DNA of 49,117 nucleotides from JBFWPF01 sp050250135 (GTDB taxonomy: Bacteria; Chlamydiota; Chlamydiia; Chlamydiales; JAFEGQ01): positions 1 through 49,117 of the forward strand of contig JBFWPF010000012.1 in the NCBI GenBank assembly GCA_050250135.1, read 5' to 3'. The notes under the pieces are model-generated. The model saw only the letters and a program-made list of their open reading frames with translations, had not been told where the DNA came from and did no database searches. Below, piece after piece: positions 15,036 to 23,660 of the stretch. Both the position numbers and the translations under genes were made by a program. Within the stretch, counting starts at the first letter, position 1. Each line of letters starts with the position of its first letter.

Positions 15036-15521
15036 ATGGATTTTCAGGGTATAACTTCGTTCGTGCAGAGGGCCGCATCGGGGAGCGGTTGGCTAGTCAA
15101 GACCTACCCCCTGACGACGTTGGTTGCGTTAAATTTAGGGTACTGGGTAGCTCGAGCCGCCAGCCGGGAAGAGGAGAGTCAGAATGACTCAAACTGGCGA
15201 TCTTTTGCTATGGCGCTTGCGGCGACCCTCTATCTCGATCACCAGTTTTCAGGAGCTGTCCCCTTCCTCATGCAGCAGCTCAAGAGCAATCCGTTCTCGA
15301 CTCTGCTGCTTGGCGCGGCAGCGGCCCGCGTGCTCAAAGCGGTCTTTACCCGTCCGACTGAGTATGTCCGACCCACAGAAGGCCTGCTTGAAGACGACGA
15401 AGAGGCCGTCGTATTGCGCGGCGATCGGGTTGGCCTAGAGCTAGCTGCGCTACTTGTGGCAGCAGCAGCGGTCCGCTTTGCGGGGCCTGCGTTCGCTCCC
15501 CAGGTCATCTGGTTTCGGTAG
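15036..15521 (+). CDS. Small hypothetical membrane protein, tandem paralogue 2
   Basis: 161-residue paralogue of the preceding gene product, sharing PLTT near the N-terminus, AATLYLDHQF, QQLKSNPFST, a C-terminal hydrophobic stretch (LELAALLVAAAAVRFAGP) and the final WFR. The duplicate has a more acidic loop (residues about 105-130, EGLLEDDEEAVVL). The ribosome-binding region is an unusual A6-G8 run followed by TAGGCG. The last 72 bp overlap the 3' end of the convergent M16 protease gene, a long overlap for two conserved reading frames. Function unknown. Confidence 0.8.
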   Translation: MDFQGITSFVQRAASGSGWLVKTYPLTTLVALNLGYWVARAASREEESQNDSNWRSFAMALAATLYLDHQFSGAVPFLMQQLKSNPFSTLLLGAAAARVLKAVFTRPTEYVRPTEGLLEDDEEAVVLRGDRVGLELAALLVAAAAVRFAGPAFAPQVIWFR

Positions 15522-18500
15522 CCCCCCCTCATACTCGCTGAGGGAGCGCCACTTCTGCGGGCTAGTGACCGTCTTATAGTGAAGGGCGTCGGGAGGGAGC
15601 TTCCCCTCAAGGATCACCCCAAGGCGCCTCTTGTTCTCCGGCCCTAGCCACTCGAGGGCCCGCGCGCGAAAGGTCTCGTAGGTGAGGGCGCGGGTGGCGT
15701 CAGCTCGCCGCTCCATCCACCTAAAATCATCAAAGTCAAAAGCGCAGGTAAAGAGGCGGGCTGCTGCCTCCTTGGGATTTTTTGGCGCGCGCTGAAGCTT
15801 AGCGATGAGGGAGCTTTTGAGGGTGTCGAAGCGATCGGGAGAGAGGGCCCCCGTCTTGAGGGCGCGGGTGAACTCTTCGATGAAGGCCTCGTAGCGGGCA
15901 ATCAGGTCCCGCCCATCATGGGTGCTCGATTGGACAAGGAAGCTCTGGAAGAGATGGCGCTCGAGGTCCTCATCCCAACTCCAGACGACGTAGCCGGTCT
16001 GCTGCTGGGTCCTGAGGGTGGTGAAAAAGGGCTCCTCGAGGGCTGCAGAGAGGATCTGCTGCACGGAGCGGTTCTCGGCGCTAAAGGGGCTCTCTTGGAG
16101 GGTAAGGATGGCGGTGGCGCCGCGAGAGGGGCTCCTTTTCGTGACCATGTAGGGGCCCTGGTCGGGAAGGGTGGCGACGCGGGCCTTGCGGCACCACCCC
16201 TCGGGGTAGGGCTCGGTCTGAAAGGCGCGGATCTCATAGGCGACCCCTTGAGCCTCTTCGGGGGTGAAATTGCCAAAGAGGATCCCCTGGATGTAGGTCT
16301 TTTGAAGGAAGGCCCGCTGGAACTGGGCGAGGTCGGCGCGGGTGATCTCCCGAAGGGCCTCCCCCTTTTCGGCTGCGGTGACATACCCCTCGATGAGGAG
16401 GCTCTTGAGGAGCTCGGCCGCCTGAAGGAGGGTGCCCTCCTTTTGGAGGTTGTCGTAGCTGCGCTGTAGGGCGCTCTTGAGGGTAGCAAAGTCCTCGCCG
16501 GTGGGGAGGGTGCTCTTGAGGGTTTCGAGAAGGCGGCTGAGGAGGAGGGGAGCCTTGTCGCGAAAGCCGTCAAGGGAGAGCTGGACCCCCTCCTCAATGG
16601 GCTTGAGAAGGTAGGAGAGTCCTCCCTGTTTAGCGGGGTAGGCCTCCTCATTGAGGGTGTGTTGGGCGGAGGCGAGGAGGAGGTCGAGGAGGGCGGCAGC
16701 GCGGGGATCGCCCGGAGGGGCAGCGGGGCTTCGGATGGCGAGGAGCCACGAAACCTCGGGGACCGAGAGGTTAGGGTCGGCAGCGTAGTAGAGGCGGCCG
16801 TAATCGTTATCTGAAAGGGGAAGGGGCTCCTCGAGCTGGGGAACAGGGGTGAGGGAGAGGTCCTCAGGGAGGTAGGGGTTGGGGTGGGGGAGGGGGGGCT
16901 CGCCCGAAAGGGAGGCCCACTCGGCGAGCCTAGCCTGGTCGATGGGGAGGAGGGCGTAGCGGGCCCCCATATGGGGCTCGGCTTTGTTCATCTTGATCCC
17001 CATCTCCTTGGGATCGGCCGCAAGGGTAAAGTGGGTTCGCTCTGGGGTGAGCTCAGAAAAGAGGGTGGTGATCCGCTGGCTGTCGAACCGTTTGGCGAGG
17101 AGGAGCTCGCTGGGGTAGGCGGCAATCGGCTCGGCGGCAAGGTGGGGGGCATGGATCCGCATTAGGGTGAAAAGGTCGCTTCGGCTTGAGTACTCATAGC
17201 CGAGGCGGCGGACCGTTTGCATCTCCTCAAAGAGCGACTGGGGGGGAGGATTTTCCTGGTAGCTGTTGATCGCCGCAAAGAGCTGGCCGATGACCAGGTC
17301 CCGCTCCTGGAGCCCCCGCTCGGTGAGGTCGAGGGAGAGGAAGAGGGTGTAGGTAGGGGAGTGGGGCTTTCGGTAGACGTCGAGTTGGGTGGCGATCCCT
17401 TCGATGAGCCCCTGCTGTTTGAGGCGGGCGCCAAGGCTCCCCTCCCCCTCATGGCCGAGGAGGTAGGCAGCAAAGCGGGCAGCCGCGGTCTCCCGCTCGG
17501 CCCGATCATCGTAGGGGAGCTCCCACCCCAAGGTGAGGTTCCGCATCGCCTTGTGGGGCTTTACTGCTAAGAGCTTGCCCGCCGTTTTGGGGGAGTGCTT
17601 GGTGCCGGGGGTGGGAAAGGGGCCGATCTCCCGGTTGGGGATCTGGGAGAAGCTCTCCACCACCTGCTCCTGAAGGGTATCGAGAGGGAGGGGGGAGTAG
17701 ACGAGCAGGTGCATGAGGTTGCTGCTGTAGTGGCTCTCAAACCAGAGGCGCATCGCCTCGGGGGTAAGGCTCCCTAAGGTCTCCCGACTCCCAAAGCCAA
17801 AGTCGGCGTGGGGGTGGTGGGGATTGGCCACCGCCTTTCGGACCATCTCCTCCCGCCAGCCATCGTGCTCTTTTGCCCGCTCAAACTCCTGGTCAACCGC
17901 GACCCGCTCTCGCACCATCGCATCGGCCGAGAAGAGGGGATCGATGAAAAAGTGGGCAAAGGGATCGAGTGCCTCCTCTAAGTGGTCGCTCTCGATGGTG
18001 AACATGTAGCAGGTAAACTGGTCGGCGGTAAAGGCGTTAGCCTTCCCGTTGTGGGCGTCGAGGAGGCGGCGAAAGCCATTCTCCTCCGGGTAGCGGGCGT
18101 TGCCGAGAAAGAGCATATGCTCGGTGAAATGGGCCATCCCCGAGGCCTCTTTGGGATCCTGCCAAGAGCCGGTCTCGACCGCGATTGCTACCCCCGACTC
18201 CTCCACGCCCGGATCGGAGATCAAGCAGGCCTCAAGCCCGTTGTCGAGCCGGATCTTTCGGGTCTCGATCTGGGCCATCGAGGGGGTCTTGTAGGTGAGC
18301 TCGCACGCCTCCTCGATCACCTCTACAGCCAACAGGGGAGAGGTGAGGAAGAGAACGGTAAGTAAAAACCCGACTTGCCAGTTACTAACGCCATTTCTCC
18401 GGCGGATATTGGGTCCCAGCGCTGTTTCTTTGCCTTGAACAGGGCGCTTTGGCCCTGTCCTACGGCTCAGAAGCAGCCCTGAAAACCAATCTCCCCTCGG

Positions 18501-18545
18501 ATAAAAGGCATTAGTAACCGGCAAGTCGGGTAGTAAAAATTTCAT
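15450..18545 (-). CDS. M16-family (insulinase-like) zinc metalloprotease
   Basis: 1031-residue exported protease of the pitrilysin/insulinase family. The inverted zinc motif HxxEH is in SGMAHFTEHMLFLG (around residue 140), with downstream acidic residues in AVDQEFERAKEHDGW. Four M16-type domains fit the length, as in Ptr of E. coli. The gene's order with plsB and rng matches Chlamydia. Oddity: residues 6-62 are encoded by a 163-bp palindromic element and its 8-bp duplication. Without these 57 codons the N-terminus would read MKFLLTVLFLTSPLLAVEV, a normal signal peptide. With it, the hydrophobic core lies about 55 residues in, so export may be impaired or the segment may act as an internal signal. 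ATG overlaps the plsB stop. Confidence 0.93.
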   Translation of the reverse strand: MKFLLPDLPVTNAFYPRGDWFSGLLLSRRTGPKRPVQGKETALGPNIRRRNGVSNWQVGFLLTVLFLTSPLLAVEVIEEACELTYKTPSMAQIETRKIRLDNGLEACLISDPGVEESGVAIAVETGSWQDPKEASGMAHFTEHMLFLGNARYPEENGFRRLLDAHNGKANAFTADQFTCYMFTIESDHLEEALDPFAHFFIDPLFSADAMVRERVAVDQEFERAKEHDGWREEMVRKAVANPHHPHADFGFGSRETLGSLTPEAMRLWFESHYSSNLMHLLVYSPLPLDTLQEQVVESFSQIPNREIGPFPTPGTKHSPKTAGKLLAVKPHKAMRNLTLGWELPYDDRAERETAAARFAAYLLGHEGEGSLGARLKQQGLIEGIATQLDVYRKPHSPTYTLFLSLDLTERGLQERDLVIGQLFAAINSYQENPPPQSLFEEMQTVRRLGYEYSSRSDLFTLMRIHAPHLAAEPIAAYPSELLLAKRFDSQRITTLFSELTPERTHFTLAADPKEMGIKMNKAEPHMGARYALLPIDQARLAEWASLSGEPPLPHPNPYLPEDLSLTPVPQLEEPLPLSDNDYGRLYYAADPNLSVPEVSWLLAIRSPAAPPGDPRAAALLDLLLASAQHTLNEEAYPAKQGGLSYLLKPIEEGVQLSLDGFRDKAPLLLSRLLETLKSTLPTGEDFATLKSALQRSYDNLQKEGTLLQAAELLKSLLIEGYVTAAEKGEALREITRADLAQFQRAFLQKTYIQGILFGNFTPEEAQGVAYEIRAFQTEPYPEGWCRKARVATLPDQGPYMVTKRSPSRGATAILTLQESPFSAENRSVQQILSAALEEPFFTTLRTQQQTGYVVWSWDEDLERHLFQSFLVQSSTHDGRDLIARYEAFIEEFTRALKTGALSPDRFDTLKSSLIAKLQRAPKNPKEAAARLFTCAFDFDDFRWMERRADATRALTYETFRARALEWLGPENKRRLGVILEGKLPPDALHYKTVTSPQKWRSLSEYEGGLPKPDDLGSERRPRKADRCCCHK
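18369..18531 (-). mobile_element. 163-bp palindromic element in the M16 signal peptide
   Basis: Inverted repeat ends CCCGACTTGCC.GTTACTAA.GCC (18369-18391 against 18507-18530), flanked by the 8-bp direct repeat AGTAAAAA (18361-18368 and 18532-18539). 163 plus 8 bp equals 57 codons, all open, so the reading frame of the protease is kept. No other copy of this family is in the window. Confidence 0.9.
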
Positions 18546-19540
18546 GATTTGGGAAAGGCTTGGTAGAGTTGGTTAACCAGGTTCCAGCAGTAGTCGGCGC
18601 GCGCTTTGCGCCGCTCCCCTTTGTCTGGAAGGTCGGAGCCGGGGAAGGTGTCGAGGTCGATTTCCTCTCCAAAGGCGAGATGGACGGTGCCGCTTTCGGT
18701 GTAGCGCCGTTCGAGTTTCTCCTCCCCATGGGCCTTGGGGGGGGGAAGGAGCTTGTAGGTATCAAGGGCGAGGGGATAAAAATGGGTAGCCCTTCCCGAT
18801 TTTTGGCCGAGCAGGCGGAAGATCTCGATCGCTTGGGGATCAAAGGGCGCACAGACCACCTCTCCTGCCTCGTTGGGGCGATCCCGCCCGCCACTAGGAG
18901 CGACGTAAACGAGCTTCCCCCCTTCGGTGAGGAGTTCAAGGAGCTTGAGCATCGCCCTTTGGTTGTGGGCCTGCTTCTCCGCCTTCCGCTCTGGTGGGAT
19001 CTCGAGGTACTTTTTCGAGTAGACGCAAAGGAGGTTCCGCCCCATGCTAAAGGGAATTGCCATCGGATCGATGAGGACCCGGTCTCCCGCGACCCAGATC
19101 ATCTCCCGTCCAAGCGGTTCATGGGTTTTTTCGAGGAGGATGCTGACGACTTGGGGGTCCCCTTCCGTCTGATGGTTGGCTAGGCAGATCACATTTTCAC
19201 CGCGCTGCAGCTGCTCGGCTATCTTGTCGGCATACTCGAGCCCAAAAGCGGCCGACGTCGATTCGTCAAGGATGCCCCGGATCATCTCCACACCAAATGT
19301 GTAGTAGTCGATCGGCTCACGGACATGCTCGTGGTAGGGTTCGAAGGGGTAGGGGCGCACACACTGCTCTTCGACCAGCTCGATAAATTGGCGGAAGAGG
19401 GGGAACATCGTCTCAGGGGGGAGGTTTCGACTTTTCCGGGCCCTCAGGTAGCTGGTGTAGAAGTCCTCCATCGCTTCCCGGTATTTTGCCGGAAGCCTAG
19501 GTGCATCTCCCCACTGACCGATAAGGGTGTCAAAATCCAT
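18542..19540 (-). CDS. plsB: Glycerol-3-phosphate acyltransferase (chlamydial PlsB type)
   Basis: Transfers an acyl group to the sn-1 position of glycerol-3-phosphate, the first step of phospholipid synthesis, at the membrane surface. The 332-residue product has the acyltransferase block HX4D as NHQTEGDP, the phosphate-binding APSGGRDRP, and a C-terminal LAFGEEIDLDTFPG. It is of the short soluble type found in chlamydiae and plant plastids, not the 800-residue E. coli enzyme. The ATG at 19540 (MDFDTLIGQW) starts one base after the rng stop; the open frame further upstream lies within rng. It overlaps the protease gene by ATGA. With plsX in the same region it supplies lysophosphatidic acid. 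Confidence 0.92.
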   Translation of the reverse strand: MDFDTLIGQWGDAPRLPAKYREAMEDFYTSYLRARKSRNLPPETMFPLFRQFIELVEEQCVRPYPFEPYHEHVREPIDYYTFGVEMIRGILDESTSAAFGLEYADKIAEQLQRGENVICLANHQTEGDPQVVSILLEKTHEPLGREMIWVAGDRVLIDPMAIPFSMGRNLLCVYSKKYLEIPPERKAEKQAHNQRAMLKLLELLTEGGKLVYVAPSGGRDRPNEAGEVVCAPFDPQAIEIFRLLGQKSGRATHFYPLALDTYKLLPPPKAHGEEKLERRYTESGTVHLAFGEEIDLDTFPGSDLPDKGERRKARADYCWNLVNQLYQAFPKS

Positions 19541-19541
19541 T

Positions 19542-21065
19542 CTACAGCTCAAGCACCTCGCCTGTGATCGTTGAAGTGTACCGGACATCGTTCAGATGAA
19601 GCAAGTCATCTTGGCCAAATGTGACCTGACCGTTTAGCTCCTCCATCTGCTTTTGGATCGCATTTGCCGCCCCATTCTGGAGGTAGTTGTAGAGGGCAGG
19701 GTGGACCGTAGCGGTGATCCCATACTGCTCTTCGACGAGGAGGGCCTTTTTCAGCGCCCGCTCCATCTCAATGGTCACACTCTCCATACTCTTGATCTCC
19801 CCTTTGCCGGAGCAGTAGGGGCAGGGGTTAAGGAGGGTCTGGGCGAGCGACTCGCGGGTGCGCTGCCGGGTGAGCTCGACGAGGCAGAATTCGCTCATCG
19901 GCAGCACGGTGCACTTCGCGGTATCCTCTTTCATGCAATCGCGGAGCCGCTCCATCACCCGCCGCGCATTTTTGCGCGAGCGCATGTCGATAAAGTCGCA
20001 GATCACCAATCCACCGATGTTGCGGATTCGGAGTTGCCGGGCGATCTCCTCGGCGGCATCGAGGTTGACCTGGACGATCGTCTCTTCGACATTTTTCCCC
20101 GAATCGCCCGATGTGCTGCGGCCCGAGTTGACATCGATCGTGTACATCGCTTCGGTCCGGTCGAAGTAGAGGTAGGCCCCTCCTGCGATCCAGACCTTTT
20201 TCCGCATCGCCTTGTCGATCTCCCGCTCGACCCCAAACCGCTCGAACATGGGCACTTTGTCCCGATAGAGCTCAATCTTGAGGGGGTGCTCGCCTGCGTA
20301 CTGCTTGTAGGCCTGCTTGGCCCGCTGGAAGGTCGGCTGGTCGTCGATCAGCAGGCGGGAGACCCGCTTGTTGACCGCCGCCATCAGGGTCTGCTTGAGG
20401 AGGTCCGATTCCTCGTAGAGGAGAGCTGGCCTTTGCCCCTTCTGGTACCCCTCCATAATGGAGTCCCAGATTGCCACTAGCTCCTTGGCCTCATCGAGGA
20501 GGAGGTCGCGGCTGGCGGTCCGACAGGCGGTTCGGCAGATCACCCCCATCCCTTTAGGGAGGTCAAAGGAGCGGATCAGCCGCTTGAGCTTATCCCGGAT
20601 GGAGGCCTCCTCAATCCGGCGAGAGACCCCCGTGTGGGGGGTATTGGGGAGGAGGACTAGGTAGCGGCCCGCTATCGATATCTTTGAGGTGAGGCGGGCC
20701 CCCTTGGTCCCGATCGGCTCCTTCACGACCTGAACAAGGACCGGTTCGTCGATCTTCAGCAGCTGCTGGATGTCCCCCTTAGCCTCCTCCTCCTCATCGC
20801 CCTCGATGTCGATGTCGTACATCGCCTGGAGCTTCTTCCGATTCTCCAGGATGTCGTCGATGTGGATGAACCCATTCTCGCCCTCATTGATGTCGATGAA
20901 GGCCGACTGGATATTGTGGAGGATGCTCTTGACCCTCCCCCTGTAGATGTTACCGGTTACCCGGCGAGTCCTCTTCCTCTCTACCGTCAGGTCATGGAGT
21001 TGCCCATGTTTCAGGAAGGCACATCGGGTCTCCTTAGACTCAATGTTAAGTAGAATTTCTTGCAT
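19542..21065 (-). CDS. rng: Ribonuclease G
   Basis: Endoribonuclease of the RNase E/G family, involved in 16S rRNA 5' maturation and mRNA decay. The 507-residue product has the S1 RNA-binding part near the N-terminus (NIYRGRVKSILHNIQSAFIDI and GENGFIHIDDI), the DNase I-like catalytic part with metal-binding aspartates in YTIDVNSG and ICDFIDMRSRKN, and the zinc-link CPYCSGKG that joins the dimer. The length is that of RNase G rather than RNase E. It starts with ATG at 21065 (MQEILLNIESKETRCAFL). It is followed one base later by plsB, in the order known from Chlamydia. The 176-bp gap to the divergent DUF177 gene should hold both promoters; no strong consensus was found there. Confidence 0.95.
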   Translation of the reverse strand: MQEILLNIESKETRCAFLKHGQLHDLTVERKRTRRVTGNIYRGRVKSILHNIQSAFIDINEGENGFIHIDDILENRKKLQAMYDIDIEGDEEEEAKGDIQQLLKIDEPVLVQVVKEPIGTKGARLTSKISIAGRYLVLLPNTPHTGVSRRIEEASIRDKLKRLIRSFDLPKGMGVICRTACRTASRDLLLDEAKELVAIWDSIMEGYQKGQRPALLYEESDLLKQTLMAAVNKRVSRLLIDDQPTFQRAKQAYKQYAGEHPLKIELYRDKVPMFERFGVEREIDKAMRKKVWIAGGAYLYFDRTEAMYTIDVNSGRSTSGDSGKNVEETIVQVNLDAAEEIARQLRIRNIGGLVICDFIDMRSRKNARRVMERLRDCMKEDTAKCTVLPMSEFCLVELTRQRTRESLAQTLLNPCPYCSGKGEIKSMESVTIEMERALKKALLVEEQYGITATVHPALYNYLQNGAANAIQKQMEELNGQVTFGQDDLLHLNDVRYTSTITGEVLEL

Positions 21066-21241
21066 GCGAATCCTTTGGGGCGAATCTGTAAGTGCTTAAT
21101 AATCATACAGTTGCGGTGGATGCTCTGGGTTAGCCCCTAATTTGTTAACTCTTATTTCGGAACGCTGAGGATACCCGATTTCCCACAACCTGACAAGAGA
21201 GGTCTGCTTAAAAAGGGGCGGTATCGTAGACTCTCTCCCCT

Positions 21242-21676
21242 ATGGAACCTGAGTTGATTATCCATGCCGCTGGCCTTCGCGAGGGGCAGGTTGAAAAAAT
21301 TGATGAGGAGGTTGAGGGCTCTTTTCTCTCATCGGAGGGGGCCCAGTTTCCAGGCCTAATCCAGATTAACGGGGAGGCCTACCTGGCGGGCGACTGCCTG
21401 ATCATCCGCCTCCACCTCAAAACCCGGGCCCTCGTCCCCTGTAGGATCTGCAATGAGCCAACGGAGGTCCTCCTCGACCTTCCCGATTTTTACACCGCCG
21501 AGGAGGGGGTGCAAACTCAACTCTTTGATTGTATCCCCCTTATCAGGGAATCGCTCCTGGTCGAGCTTCCCCCTTACCTCGAGTGTCATGGGGGCCATTG
21601 CCCTCATCGGGCCGAGATGGTAGAATACCTCGACCACCCCTCAAAAGAGGGTTACCATCCGTTTAAAGACCTTTAG
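21242..21676 (+). CDS. yceD: DUF177/YceD-family protein
   Basis: 144-residue acidic protein of the DUF177 (YceD) family, which almost always precedes rpmF. Plant and bacterial members are linked to 23S rRNA or L32-associated ribosome metabolism. Visible features are the paired cysteines in LVPCRICNEP, the family-typical spacing to a second cysteine-rich stretch (ECHGGHCPHR), and an acidic middle (FYTAEEGVQ). It lies 8 bp upstream of rpmF and is certainly co-transcribed with it and plsX. The two cysteine clusters suggest metal binding, which is inference. Confidence 0.85.
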   Translation: MEPELIIHAAGLREGQVEKIDEEVEGSFLSSEGAQFPGLIQINGEAYLAGDCLIIRLHLKTRALVPCRICNEPTEVLLDLPDFYTAEEGVQTQLFDCIPLIRESLLVELPPYLECHGGHCPHRAEMVEYLDHPSKEGYHPFKDL

Positions 21677-21684
21677 GTGAGACC

Positions 21685-21870
21685 ATGGCAGTACCTCGTA
21701 ACCGTACCTCTAACTCTCGGAAGGGGATGCGCAATGCCCATCAGGCGATGCGGGCAAAGAGCATCCACACCTGTCCCGACTGTTCAACGCCCAAGCAGCC
21801 CCATCGGGCTTGCCTGGCTTGTGGGACCTATCGGGGTCGGGCGGTTCGCACCGTTCCTTCAGAAGAGTAG
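21685..21870 (+). CDS. rpmF: 50S ribosomal protein L32
   Basis: 61-residue L32 with the typical start MAVPRNRTSNSRKGMRNAH and a zinc-ribbon built by two cysteine pairs (CPDC and CLAC, 15 residues apart). It is placed between DUF177 and plsX, the widespread bacterial arrangement that ties ribosome assembly to phospholipid synthesis. AGGTGAG precedes the ATG. Confidence 0.97.
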   Translation: MAVPRNRTSNSRKGMRNAHQAMRAKSIHTCPDCSTPKQPHRACLACGTYRGRAVRTVPSEE

Positions 21871-21882
21871 GAGGTCCCCTCC

Positions 21883-22872
21883 TTGCGTATTGGGATCGAT
21901 CTCCTCGGGGGGGATGCCCCTCCTCTAGATCTTTTTGAGGCGATCCTCTCTCTCCGCTCAGAGCTGCCCAAAAGCTGCAGCCTCCTCCTCTTCACCACTC
22001 CCGACTTAACGCACGGCTTTCGGTCGCGGATTACCCCCGAGCCAGGGGTCAACATCGAGCTGGAGGAGGTCAGTCAGGTGATCGAGATGGGAGATTCCCC
22101 CCTCACAGCGGTTCGGCGAAAGCGGGGCTCTTCGATGGCGGTGGGCCTCAAGATGGTCCGGGATGGCCGCCTTGACGCCCTTGTCTCGACGGGCAACACC
22201 GGCGCTCTGGTCGCCAGCGCGACCCTTACCCTCCCCCTCCTTCCTGGCGTAGAGCGCCCTGGCCTTCTCGCCTCGATCCCCTCTATTTCGGGCCATGTCG
22301 CCGTCATCGATATCGGCGCCAACCTCTACCCCAAGACCCACCACCTGTGGCAATTTGCCCGGATGGGGGCGGCCTACCAGCGGTGCACCGAGCAGATCGC
22401 CCGGCCCAAGATTGGCCTCCTCAACATTGGGACTGAGGAGATGAAGGGGACCAAGGGGATCCAGGAGGCCTACCAGTACCTCGTCGAGAAGCTGCGCCAC
22501 AGCGACACCCCCTTTGTCGGCAACATCGAGGGGAAGGATGCCTTTACCGGGCTAGTCGATGTGATCATCAGCGACGGCTTTACCGGCAACGTCTTCCTCA
22601 AGACCGCTGAGGGGATCTCCCTCTTTATCCTCCAGTACCTGCGCAAAGCCTTTGAGGCGGTTCTGACCCCCGACGTGGAGCGGGTTTTGGAGAGCCTCAA
22701 CCAGCGGGTTAACTATTCGGAGTACCCTGGCGCGCTGGTTTGCGGCGTTGAAGGGGTGGTGGTCAAGTGTCACGGCTATTCGGACCAGCAGGCGGTGGCC
22801 AGCGGCGTCAAAGGGGCGATCCGCCTCATCGAGGGGAACCTTATTGGCAAGATGAAAGAGGCGCTCAGTTAG
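21883..22872 (+). CDS. plsX: Phosphate acyltransferase PlsX
   Basis: Converts acyl-ACP and phosphate into acyl-phosphate for phospholipid synthesis. The 329-residue product starts RIGIDLLGGDAPP (the usual form is MRIGIDxMGGD) and carries GLMVSTGNTGALVASA-like LVSTGNTGALVA, HVAVIDIGANLYPK and DVIISDGFTGNVFLKTAEG, all typical. The start codon is TTG, supported by AGGAGGT seven bases upstream. It overlaps the convergent gene at 22869 by 4 bp. Together with plsB in the neighbouring minus-strand operon it provides the precursors for phosphatidic acid. Confidence 0.95.
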   Translation: MRIGIDLLGGDAPPLDLFEAILSLRSELPKSCSLLLFTTPDLTHGFRSRITPEPGVNIELEEVSQVIEMGDSPLTAVRRKRGSSMAVGLKMVRDGRLDALVSTGNTGALVASATLTLPLLPGVERPGLLASIPSISGHVAVIDIGANLYPKTHHLWQFARMGAAYQRCTEQIARPKIGLLNIGTEEMKGTKGIQEAYQYLVEKLRHSDTPFVGNIEGKDAFTGLVDVIISDGFTGNVFLKTAEGISLFILQYLRKAFEAVLTPDVERVLESLNQRVNYSEYPGALVCGVEGVVVKCHGYSDQQAVASGVKGAIRLIEGNLIGKMKEALS

Positions 22873-23660
22873 CCCTCCATTGCCCACACAATGGGATTGA
22901 GCGCTCGGCGATAGGTCGCCCTATCGATCCCAAAGTCTCTTAAATTCTCCCAATCGGCGTCCCGGGTCACCGGCTCGCCGCTTATGTTCTCGTAGACCCA
23001 GATGCCGATGCTCTCTCCGATGACCTCGACCATCTTAAGCTTGTACCAATGGGAAACCGGGTCGCTCGGCTGGGCTTCTTGGAGCTCGTTTCGGACAGCT
23101 TCGTTCGTATCCTGGCAAACAAGCTGGGATACCGTCTCATGGGCAATTTTCTCTGTCGAATCGGACGCCTCGATGAAGAGATGGGCAAAATGGAAGGCTC
23201 TTATCAACTGAAGAAGCCACACCTCTCTTGCTTTTGCCCTTTCCCGGGTTATCTCTTTCCAGTAGGATTCTACTACTGCGGTCTGATGCTCGGGGTCGAC
23301 ACGGGCAACAAGGGCCACCTCACGGCACGAATGGAGATCGGCCTCTTTGCAGACTTGCCTCCACCTATTCTCCTCTGATGAACCGAGCTTGTGCTGCGCC
23401 TGGCCGACCCCATCTATCATCTCCCAAAGCAGGCGCCGGATGAAGTAGGGGCCATCGGTTAGGGTGGCTAGGCTCAAGGCTGTTTGGTTCAGGCACGTGC
23501 GGGCTACCTTGAAGGAGCACTTTTCCCAAGGCAGTTTCGTGTGGAAAGGAAAAGACATCTGGTTGAGCTGCTCGATGACCACCTGAAAGAACATCCCTTG
23601 CTGGGCAATCAGCCGGTAGACCTCATCCTTTCCAAATCGCTCTATGCGGTTTACTTCCAT
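22869..23660 (-). CDS. Hypothetical protein
   Basis: Unrecognised 263-residue soluble protein without a clear signal peptide or membrane segment. It is rich in charged residues and tryptophan. The ATG overlaps the upstream gene's stop (TAATG), and it is the last gene of the operon pcnB-hydrolase-lpxB-23660-22869. Its 3' end meets plsX tail to tail with 4 bp overlap. The start has no separate promoter. No function can be proposed from sequence. Confidence 0.72.
   Translation of the reverse strand: MEVNRIERFGKDEVYRLIAQQGMFFQVVIEQLNQMSFPFHTKLPWEKCSFKVARTCLNQTALSLATLTDGPYFIRRLLWEMIDGVGQAQHKLGSSEENRWRQVCKEADLHSCREVALVARVDPEHQTAVVESYWKEITRERAKAREVWLLQLIRAFHFAHLFIEASDSTEKIAHETVSQLVCQDTNEAVRNELQEAQPSDPVSHWYKLKMVEVIGESIGIWVYENISGEPVTRDADWENLRDFGIDRATYRRALNPIVWAMEG

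Noticed and set aside
15902..16651. Long shadow frames opposite or within the GC-rich M16 gene and others (for example 1634-2053, 26460-27413, 27531-28538)
   Set aside because: Low-complexity translations rich in R, P, S or G, antisense or out of frame with well-conserved genes; typical of high-GC coding DNA.
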